A stretch of DNA of 40,477 nucleotides. Origin: Gemmatimonadota bacterium. Lineage in GTDB: Bacteria; Gemmatimonadota; Gemmatimonadetes; Gemmatimonadales; Gemmatimonadaceae. The position numbers were made by a program, and so were the translations under genes. The stretch is taken from assembly GCA_026387895.1 (NCBI GenBank), contig JAPLKT010000037.1, forward strand, positions 1 to 40,477, in the 5' to 3' direction. Shown in pieces: positions 1 through 6,299 of this stretch. The notes beneath the pieces are model-generated. The model did no database searches. It saw nothing but the letters and a program-made list of their open reading frames with translations, and had not been told where the DNA came from. Position 1 is the first letter of the stretch. The number at the start of each line of letters is the position of its first letter.

Positions 1-213
1 ATCGATCCACGCCCGCGCCATGGTGTACCCATTCGGTACCGCTGAAAAGATGCGGGTCTCGCTCTTACCCACCTTGCCCGCCGAGCTTGAGGACTTGGCC
101 ACGTTCAGCTCCCATGTGCCAAACATCCCGTCCGTAGCCTGAGCTGCAGCCACCGCAGGAAGAGCAACCGCCAGCACCGTTCCGAGCACTAGCAAGCGTG
201 TGTGGAGCGACAT
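1..213 (-). CDS. Secreted protein of unknown function, cut by window edge
   Basis: Only the first 71 codons are inside the window; the gene continues past position 1. The ATG at 213-211 follows a purine-rich stretch containing AAGGA. The product begins with a typical signal peptide: Arg at residue 6, a Leu/Val/Ala core, and probable cleavage after AAAQ near residue 25. The mature part contains FGTWELNVAKS, then KSETRIFSAVPNGYT. This pattern (a TW-x-LN-x-AKS opening followed by KSETR and VPNG) resembles small exported proteins of unknown function common in Acidobacteria and Gemmatimonadota. I cannot assign a biochemical role. The gene is separated from its upstream neighbour by a strong terminator and about 400 bases, so it probably has its own promoter. 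Confidence 0.7.
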   Translation of the reverse strand, partial: MSLHTRLLVLGTVLAVALPAVAAAQATDGMFGTWELNVAKSSSSAGKVGKSETRIFSAVPNGYTMARAWID

Positions 214-622
214 CAGAACCGTCCTTCCGCTGAACCAGCGGGATGAGTGCGTAAGGCGCACCGGCCAAACGGCTCTCGCGCCCACCCATGGCGCTAAACA
301 TGGGAGGCTAATCTTGGCGGCGGATAGGATGCGGAGCGCCAACGGTGGTGGGACGATGGTCACCGGGCGGATTTCACGATGGGCTCGCTATAGTCTAACT
401 CGTTTATTTACCGGTAGTTATGGTGTTTTATTGGTGCGCCACACACGGCGTGCTCGAGCGGATCTTTTCGCCTCAGATCCAACCGGATATCCCCGTTTCA
501 GCCCTCGCGGATGGCGACTCCGCAACGCACGGGCCGACCAAAAACTTGAATCGGACGGAGCCTCAGTCCTATTTTCGTCTATCCAAAAACTATACAGTTC
601 ACGCCACACACCCGACAACGCA
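214..622. other. Intergenic stretch upstream of the secreted-protein gene
   Basis: I see no convincing gene here; the open frames crossing it lack coding character. Around 385-435 the DNA is clearly more AT-rich than its surroundings. Read on the minus strand it contains TAGACTATAG near 391-400, which could be a -10 region for the leftward gene starting at 213. I do not see a good matching -35 hexamer, so the promoter call is tentative. Confidence 0.35.
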
Positions 623-658
623 AAGCCGCCCCGCACTCCGAAGAGTGCGGGGCGGCTT
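623..658 (-). terminator. Rho-independent terminator with UUCG loop
   Basis: A perfect 16-bp inverted repeat (623-638 pairs with 643-658) has a 4-base loop. Read leftward the loop is TTCG closed by a C-G pair, the very stable cUUCGg tetraloop. It lies 21 bases past the stop of the LVIVD-repeat gene. The downstream tail (TTTGCGTT) is only weakly T-rich. It should end the DUF305-LVIVD transcript. Confidence 0.8.
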
Positions 659-678
659 CGTTTGTGCTCAGCGTTTGC

Positions 679-2640
679 TTACAGCTTGGCCAGATCGCCA
701 ACCGAGAACGCCAGCGTGTGCGCCTTCGGGGCATCCGACGAACCGCGAGCATCGGTGTGCAGGCCCGTCGCCATCTTGGCCAGGAAATCCTTGCGCGCCT
801 GACCGCTCAGCTTCTCCGCCGCCGAGAGATCGGCACGGACGCTCGCGAGCTTCTCGGGGGCATAGCCCTTCGAGCGCTCGAGCTGATCCACATACGAACG
901 CGACAGCGAGAAGCTCGCCGGCCACACCATCTTCTGCTGGCCCTGCACGTTCAGATAGTCAAACTTCACCGTCTTCGCCGCGTCGATCTCGTTCTGCGAG
1001 ATATACGCGCTCGGCTGCAGTTCAAACACGTCCAGTCCGCGCGCAATCTCGGAGCTGTACATGTAGCCGTTGTACCAGTACACCGACCAGGTGCCGCCAT
1101 TACCCTGCACCGCGCCATCAATCGGGCCACGGTCCTGATAGGCGATCTCCTTGGGGTGCGACGGATCCGTCCATTCAAAGATCGACACACCACCCTGATA
1201 CCACGACTGCACCATGATGTCGCGCCCCGGAATCGGGATCAGCGAGCCATTGTGCGCCACGCAGTTCTCGAGGTTCGTCTGCGCGGCGGGCATCTTGTAG
1301 TAGCTCTTGAACGTCAACGACTTCTTGCCGTCCACCGTGAAGAGCGCGTCGGCCCCCCACTCGTAGTGATCGGTGGTGCGGCAACGCGGCGCGCTGCCAC
1401 CGCCCCACTCGTCGCTGAACAGCATCTTGCTGCCGTCGTTCGTGAAAGTGGCCGAGTGCCAGAACGACATGTTGGAATCGGCGGCCGCGAACACGCGCTT
1501 CGGGTTCTTCACATCACTGATGTCGAGCAGGAGGCCGTAGCCGCCGCAGGCACCACCGGCGAGACCGACCGCCGGGTAGACCGTGATATCATGGCACTGC
1601 ACTGGGCCGGCGTTGTTCGGCACCGCACCGCGTCCACCGCGTCCGGCGGCGGCCGCAGCGCCAGCCGGCGCACCAGCACGGCCACCCGCACCACCACCAC
1701 GCGCGGCCATCGTCGCGGCACGATCAGCGTTGTCCGACGCAGTACGCCCCGTGTTCTGCGGCGCGCGCGTCAACTCGGCGAGAATCGGGGCCTTGGTGAT
1801 CACCTTGGCCGCCACCGGGTTCGCGAGCGGAACCTGCACGACCTCGATCTTGAAGCGCTCGCTGTTCGGATCAAGCGACGGATCCAGGTCGGAGCAACCA
1901 GCCAGTTCCGTTGGCGAGCGAACGGCCGACGAGCCCGAGATGTAGATGTAAACGTTGGCCTTGTCGTTCGGATCCTCGACCACCGTGTGGGTGTGCGAGC
2001 CGCGGCAGGTCTGCACGCTCTGGATGTACTTCGGGTTCTTGATGTCGGTGGCGTCGTAGATGCGCACGCCGCGGAAGCGGTCCTTGCTCACCGAGTCCGG
2101 CACGCCGCCCAAGCCGCAGTCGAGGCGGCCGCTGGTGGCTTCACCGGACACGAAGATCAGGTTGCCGTACACCGACACGTCGCTCTGCGAGCCGCGGCAG
2201 ACGATCTGCTGAATGCTCTTCGGGGCACGCGGGTTCGAGATGTCAAAAATCTCGTAGCCGTCGTAGTTGCCCTGAATCACGTAGTTGCCGCGGAACGCAA
2301 GATCGGATTTCGTGACGCCGAGGAACGGGCCGTTGGCGTCGACGTTCTTCACGAGATGCATGTTCCACTCCGCCTCAGCAGCGCGGGTAGCCATCATGCG
2401 TCTCGTGGTGTCGGCAGGAACCCTGGCCGTGGTGCCAGCGCGCAGGCCAACACGCGGGTCCGGGCTCGGGGCTGCAGCAGACATGGTGATGTTCAGCGCG
2501 GGCGCGGGGGCAGCGGCGCTCGACGAGGCGCTCGACGAGCTGGTCGAGGTGGCGCAGGCAGACGCGTACAGCGAGATGCTTGCGACCGTTACCAGCGCGA
2601 GCGCAGCGGAGAACCGCCGCTGAGGATGATGCGAAGCCAT
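679..2640 (-). CDS. LVIVD-repeat beta-propeller lipoprotein
   Basis: I take the ATG at 2640 because GGAAGG lies 4 bases upstream and the product then starts with a clean lipoprotein signal ending YASAC (Cys about residue 27); an in-frame ATG at 2697 would add 19 non-signal residues. The product is about 653 aa. After a Ser/Ala/Pro-rich linker come repeats of the LVIVD type: YEIFDISNPRAPKSIQQI, VRIYDATDIKNPKYIQSV, LLLDISDVKNPKRVFAA and SIFEWTDPSHPKEIAYQD. These short repeats build beta-propellers in exported proteins. An Ala/Gly-rich insert interrupts the middle (about residues 330-365). Several conserved Cys (CRGSQ, CRGSH, CHD) and His suggest disulfides or metal binding, but no catalytic motif is recognisable. 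It lies 67 bases downstream of the DUF305 gene, probably in one transcript. Function unknown. Confidence 0.85.
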   Translation of the reverse strand: MASHHPQRRFSAALALVTVASISLYASACATSTSSSSASSSAAAPAPALNITMSAAAPSPDPRVGLRAGTTARVPADTTRRMMATRAAEAEWNMHLVKNVDANGPFLGVTKSDLAFRGNYVIQGNYDGYEIFDISNPRAPKSIQQIVCRGSQSDVSVYGNLIFVSGEATSGRLDCGLGGVPDSVSKDRFRGVRIYDATDIKNPKYIQSVQTCRGSHTHTVVEDPNDKANVYIYISGSSAVRSPTELAGCSDLDPSLDPNSERFKIEVVQVPLANPVAAKVITKAPILAELTRAPQNTGRTASDNADRAATMAARGGGAGGRAGAPAGAAAAAGRGGRGAVPNNAGPVQCHDITVYPAVGLAGGACGGYGLLLDISDVKNPKRVFAAADSNMSFWHSATFTNDGSKMLFSDEWGGGSAPRCRTTDHYEWGADALFTVDGKKSLTFKSYYKMPAAQTNLENCVAHNGSLIPIPGRDIMVQSWYQGGVSIFEWTDPSHPKEIAYQDRGPIDGAVQGNGGTWSVYWYNGYMYSSEIARGLDVFELQPSAYISQNEIDAAKTVKFDYLNVQGQQKMVWPASFSLSRSYVDQLERSKGYAPEKLASVRADLSAAEKLSGQARKDFLAKMATGLHTDARGSSDAPKAHTLAFSVGDLAKL

Positions 2641-2707
2641 CGGGCCTTCCGGGTTGGAGGTGGGGCGTGGAGCGGAACTGTGAACGAACAGGTGCACAAA
2701 CGGGTGC

Positions 2708-3334
2708 TTATTTCCCTGGGATGGTTTCGAGCATCTTGGTCATCCGCTCGACTTCCGTGGACTGATCGGCGTAGACGTCGCTCGAGAATCGATAGACGAT
2801 GTCGTCGTTCCCAGAGCCGGCACTCGCGTGGAGCTTGTTCACCATCTCGATCGCGCCGAGGTGGTGGCCGATCATGGCTTGCAGGAGGAGGCGATCAAAG
2901 TCTGAACCGCGGGATTTGTCGAGTTCGGCGAGCTGTTCGGCGTTGAGCATGCCGGGCATAAGCATCTCGTGGACCATGTCGCCCATCTTCATCTTGTGCG
3001 TGGTGGCGTCCGCGGCTGGGACGTCGACGCCGCGTTCGGCGAGCCAGCGTTGCATGAGGCCAATCTCGTCGCGCTGTCCGACCACGATACGCTGACAGAT
3101 GACGAGCACATCGCGCCGTGCGCCATGCGACTCTGCCCACCCGGCAATGAGCACCGCTTGTGCATGGTGCGGAATCATTCCCGACATGAACTCGACGTCG
3201 GCGTCGTTGATCGTGCGGACAGCAGGAGCGGGCGCTTGGCCAGCACCCGAGCCACCCCGGGTCGCAGGGGCGCAGGCGGCAAAGAGAAGGACGGCGAGCC
3301 CGAGCGGGGCACCGTGTCGGATGTTAGCAATCAT
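2708..3334 (-). CDS. DUF305 family lipoprotein
   Basis: The ATG at 3334 gives a 208-aa product with a short lipoprotein signal ending LLFAAC (Cys21). The longer in-frame extension to 3556 lacks signal character and was discarded. The body is a typical DUF305 domain, a ferritin-like four-helix fold with two paired-His motifs: MIPHHAQA (His56-57) and MIGHHLGAIEM (His157-158), plus a Met-rich stretch (THKMKMGDM, HEMLMPGM). DUF305 proteins are exported and some members, such as cyanobacterial CopM, bind copper; the His/Met content fits metal binding, but the role here is inference. It is the first gene of a likely two-gene transcript with the LVIVD-repeat lipoprotein. The 125-base gap towards argF probably holds the promoter. 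Confidence 0.85.
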   Translation of the reverse strand: MIANIRHGAPLGLAVLLFAACAPATRGGSGAGQAPAPAVRTINDADVEFMSGMIPHHAQAVLIAGWAESHGARRDVLVICQRIVVGQRDEIGLMQRWLAERGVDVPAADATTHKMKMGDMVHEMLMPGMLNAEQLAELDKSRGSDFDRLLLQAMIGHHLGAIEMVNKLHASAGSGNDDIVYRFSSDVYADQSTEVERMTKMLETIPGK

Positions 3335-3459
3335 CGGGGCGAACTCCGTACTGGAACTGGAGGGTTGGGGCGCGGCGGACCGGCGGCTGACAGCGCTGCG
3401 GGGCCACGGGTAGATGTTACCGCTTTTGGGGGCGGTTGGTAAGAGCCTGCAAGGCGGGC

Positions 3460-4410
3460 CTATTTCTTCTTGGCGGGCGCCACGAGCTTCTCCCCCCCCA
3501 TCAGCACGGCCATTACGGCCTTCTGCACATGCAGGCGGTTCTCGGCCTCGTCCCACACCACGCTCTGCGCCCCATCGATCACCTCGGCGGTGACCTCCTC
3601 ACCGCGATGCGCGGGGAGGCAATGGAGGAAAATGGCGTTCTTTTTAGCCCGCGCCATCATGGCGCTGTTCACCGTAAAGCCCTTGAATGAGCGCTCGCGG
3701 ACGGCCTGCTCGTCTTCGTGCCCCATCGAGGCCCAGACGTCGGTGTTCACGGCGTGGGCCCCTTCGATGGCTTCCTTGGGATCACGGGTCAGTGTGACCT
3801 TGGCGGACTGCTGCGCGCGGGCGAGGCAGGTGGCGTCGGGCTCGTACCCTTCAGGGCACGCGAGCGCGAGTTCAAAGCCGAGTACGGCGGCGGCATCGAG
3901 CCAGGAGTTGGCCATGTTGTTGCCGTCGCCAATCCACGCGACCTTCTTTCCCTTGTAGCTCCCCAGATGCTGGTTGATCGTGAGCAGGTCGCCGAGGATC
4001 TGGCAGGGGTGCTGCAGGTCGGTGAGTCCGTTGATCACCGGGACGTCGGCGTGGAGTGCGAGCTCCACGACCTGCGCGTGTGCGTGCGTGCGCAGCATAA
4101 TGCCGTCGACCATGCGCGAGAGCACGCGTGCCGTGTCGGCCACCGGCTCGCCACGGCCCAGCTGAATGTCTCGCGGGCTCAGAAAGAGTGGCGTGGCACC
4201 GAGTTGGGCGGCGCCCACTTCAAAGCTCACGCGGGTACGCGTGGAGTTCTTGAAGAAGATCATCGCGAGCGACTTCCCGGCGAGCGGGCGCTTCGTGTAG
4301 CGCCCGGTCCGCATGCGATCGCTCAGCGCCAGGAGCGCGTCGAGCTCGGCACGAGTGAAGTCGTCAATAGCGAGGAAATCGCGGTGCTTCCGCGCGGCGC
4401 GATCGGTCAT
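3460..4410 (-). CDS. argF: Ornithine carbamoyltransferase
   Basis: ArgF makes citrulline from ornithine and carbamoyl phosphate in cytoplasmic arginine synthesis. The product is about 316 aa, normal for the family. Visible motifs in order: STRTR (about residues 56-60, carbamoyl phosphate loop, here within FFKNSTRTRVSFE), MLRTHAH, HPCQ (about 133, catalytic), GDGNN..NSW (about 161-169, ornithine side), SMG (about 228) and HCLPAHRG (about 262, the Cys-Leu-Pro loop). The C-terminus ends in a basic PAKKK tail. The ATG at 4410 is chosen because family homology begins right after it; no strong Shine-Dalgarno is visible. It is divergent from the Uma2 gene across a 206-base gap. No other arginine genes are nearby and no ARG box was recognised. 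Confidence 0.95.
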   Translation of the reverse strand: MTDRAARKHRDFLAIDDFTRAELDALLALSDRMRTGRYTKRPLAGKSLAMIFFKNSTRTRVSFEVGAAQLGATPLFLSPRDIQLGRGEPVADTARVLSRMVDGIMLRTHAHAQVVELALHADVPVINGLTDLQHPCQILGDLLTINQHLGSYKGKKVAWIGDGNNMANSWLDAAAVLGFELALACPEGYEPDATCLARAQQSAKVTLTRDPKEAIEGAHAVNTDVWASMGHEDEQAVRERSFKGFTVNSAMMARAKKNAIFLHCLPAHRGEEVTAEVIDGAQSVVWDEAENRLHVQKAVMAVLMGGEKLVAPAKKK

Positions 4411-4616
4411 GGCAGCGTTGGGGAACGGGGAAGCCTTGAAATCTATACAGGCTAACCGGTGGGTGTACCCCGGAGGGGGCTTGGGCGGGGGTCCCCCAGC
4501 GCGGGAAGGATATGGTTTGGCGTGCAAGAAATCGGTGACGCAGCGCGGCGTCCACGGCCAGAACTTGCTCGGCGACACTATTGATTTTCTTCAACCGCCG
4601 AGCGTATCGTGTGGCC

Positions 4617-5171
4617 ATGCCTGCCATTCAGTTGTGGACGATCGCGGATCTCGACACCCTGCCGTATGACGGTGTGCGGTACGAGATCCTCGATGGGGAG
4701 CTCATCGTGAACCCGCCGCCGGGGTTGCCGCATCAGGATGCGGGCGGGCAGCTGTACATGATGCTGTATCAGTACTGTGAGGCGCAGGGCGCGGGGTACG
4801 CATTCGTCTCGCCCGTCGGCCTCCCGTTCGACCAGCACAACTACGTCGAGCCCGACGTGATCGTCTCGGAACGTCGCGACGGCAAGCGGCCGCGCGAGCT
4901 CGCGCCGGCGCGCACGCTGCTGGTGGTCGAGGTGATCTCGCCGAGTTCTGGGTCTCGCGACCGCGGGCGGAAGCGGCGGCTCTACATGGAAGGCGGGGTC
5001 GCCGAGTATTGGATCGTGGATGTGGCGAAGGGGTGCGTGGAACGCTGGTTCCCCGCGAGCGCGGCTCCTGAGCTGCTCACCGAGTCGATCGAGTGGCGCG
5101 TGAAGCCTGGCGCGGAGCCGTTTCAGCTCGACCTGATTGCGTTCTTCGAGAGGATGCAGGACGACGCCTGA
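4617..5171 (+). CDS. Uma2 family endonuclease (DUF820)
   Basis: The product is 184 aa from the ATG at 4617. It carries the hallmarks of the Uma2/DUF820 family, a restriction-endonuclease-like PD-(D/E)xK fold: YEILDGELIV near the N-terminus, HQDAGGQL, YVEPDVIVSE (the PD aspartate), LVVEVISPSS (the acidic residue of the E-x-x motif), RKRRLYMEGGVAEYWIVD and a short C-terminal strand. Such genes occur in many copies in cyanobacteria and also in other phyla; their biological role is largely unknown, and some are linked to mobile DNA or defence. Here it stands alone, divergent from argF and 64 bases before a dehydratase-like gene in the same direction. No partner suggesting a defence system is visible. 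Confidence 0.88.
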   Translation: MPAIQLWTIADLDTLPYDGVRYEILDGELIVNPPPGLPHQDAGGQLYMMLYQYCEAQGAGYAFVSPVGLPFDQHNYVEPDVIVSERRDGKRPRELAPARTLLVVEVISPSSGSRDRGRKRRLYMEGGVAEYWIVDVAKGCVERWFPASAAPELLTESIEWRVKPGAEPFQLDLIAFFERMQDDA

Positions 5172-5235
5172 CGGCGTGTTTCACACGCCACCATCTCCGC
5201 TGGAGCCCTGCGCATACGCGCAGTAGGTTTCGGGT

Positions 5236-6204
5236 ATGCCCTCAACTATCAAGTACCAAGACGTCCTCGCCGCGCGCGAGCGGATCCGTCCGCATCTCAC
5301 GCCAACGCCGCTGCGCCATTACCCCCTGCTCGATGCAGCGATCGGGCACGGGATCCGCGTGCTGGTCAAGCACGAGAACCATCACCCCACGCAGAGCTTC
5401 AAGATTCGCAATGGACTCAGCGCGATTCTCGGCCTGAGCGACGCTGAACGTGCGCGCGGGGTGATTGGGGCCAGCACCGGGAACCATGGACTCGGACTCG
5501 CCTATGCGGGCGGGCTCACCGGGACGAAGGTCACCATCTGCGTGCCCGAGGGGAACAATCCTGGCAAGAACGCGGCGATCCGTGCGCTCGGCGCAGAACT
5601 CTTGGAGATTGGCGCGTCGTACGATCAAACGATCCTCGGCTGCGCCCGCGTACGTGAGGAGCGTGGACTCACCTTGGTGCACAGCACCAACAACGCTCAT
5701 GTGATTGCCGGCGCTGGGACCATGACGATGGAGTTGCTCGAGCAAGACCCCGCGCTCGACGCCGTGATTATTGCGCTCGGCGGCGGTTCGCAGGCGGTTG
5801 GCGCGATTACGGTAGCGCGCGAGCTGAAGCCCTCGCTGGGGGTGTACGCGGTGGGCGCGGCCAGTGCGTCCGCGCAGTTCGAGAGTTGGCAGCGTGGGGA
5901 GCGTCTGTCCGGGTTGCCCGTCGCGACCTTTGCCGAGGGGATTGCGACGGGGTCGGCGTACGAGATGACCTTTGATGCGCTCAAGGAGGGACTCGCCGGA
6001 TTCGTGACCGTGAGCGAGGAGGCGATGTATCAGGCCGTCCGCGCGCTGATCAACCTCACGCACAATATTCCCGAGGGCGCAGGCGCTGCTGGTTTTGCCG
6101 GACTGAAGCTGCTGGCGCCGCAGCTCGCGGGGAAGCGCGTCGCGATCATCATGTGCGGCGGGAATCTCGCGGAACGCGATCTCAAGAAGGCGCTCGCCGA
6201 CTGA
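5236..6204 (+). CDS. Threonine/serine dehydratase-like PLP enzyme
   Basis: The 322-aa product is a fold-type II PLP enzyme of the threonine dehydratase group. The PLP lysine is in PTQSFKIRN (Lys56). The substrate loop STGNHG follows at about residue 82, and the glycine-rich phosphate-binding loop is GGGS at about 182. It is shorter than biosynthetic IlvA and lacks the C-terminal ACT-like regulatory domain, matching catabolic threonine dehydratase, serine racemase or hydroxyaspartate ammonia-lyase sizes. It should act in the cytoplasm and remove ammonia from a hydroxy-amino acid; the exact substrate cannot be read from sequence. It follows the Uma2 gene by 64 bases and ends at a strong hairpin shared with the convergent metalloprotease gene. 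Confidence 0.88.
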   Translation: MPSTIKYQDVLAARERIRPHLTPTPLRHYPLLDAAIGHGIRVLVKHENHHPTQSFKIRNGLSAILGLSDAERARGVIGASTGNHGLGLAYAGGLTGTKVTICVPEGNNPGKNAAIRALGAELLEIGASYDQTILGCARVREERGLTLVHSTNNAHVIAGAGTMTMELLEQDPALDAVIIALGGGSQAVGAITVARELKPSLGVYAVGAASASAQFESWQRGERLSGLPVATFAEGIATGSAYEMTFDALKEGLAGFVTVSEEAMYQAVRALINLTHNIPEGAGAAGFAGLKLLAPQLAGKRVAIIMCGGNLAERDLKKALAD

Positions 6205-6209
6205 GGCGC

Positions 6210-6233
6210 GCAGGCGCTCGCGCAGGCGCTCGC
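6210..6233. repeat. Two tandem 12-bp repeats after the dehydratase gene
   Basis: Two perfect head-to-tail copies of GCAGGCGCTCGC lie 6 bases past the stop codon and just before the terminator hairpin. A related GGCGCTCGCC occurs inside the last codons of the gene, so the repeat may have arisen by slippage. Confidence 0.7.
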
Positions 6234-6249
6234 GTGTGAGATGAAACAC

Positions 6250-6284
6250 GAAGGGGCGGGCCGCAGTACGCGGCCCGCCCCTTC
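6250..6284. terminator. Bidirectional hairpin terminator between convergent genes
   Basis: A perfect 15-bp GC-rich stem (6250-6264 with 6270-6284) has a 5-base loop AGTAC. It sits 46 bases after the dehydratase stop and 16 bases after the metalloprotease stop (leftward). Neither flank has a long T-run, so efficiency is uncertain, but the placement is typical. Confidence 0.8.
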
Positions 6285-6299
6285 GTCGCGCCAACACAC

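Noticed and set aside
664-2946. 760-codon open frame on the plus strand
   Set aside because: It is antisense to the LVIVD-repeat lipoprotein, is very Arg/His/Val-rich, has no recognisable domain, and is expected from high GC at third positions of the true gene.
4617-5171. Uma2 nuclease as part of a defence island
   Set aside because: The neighbours are argF and a metabolic dehydratase; no methylase, toxin or helicase is nearby.
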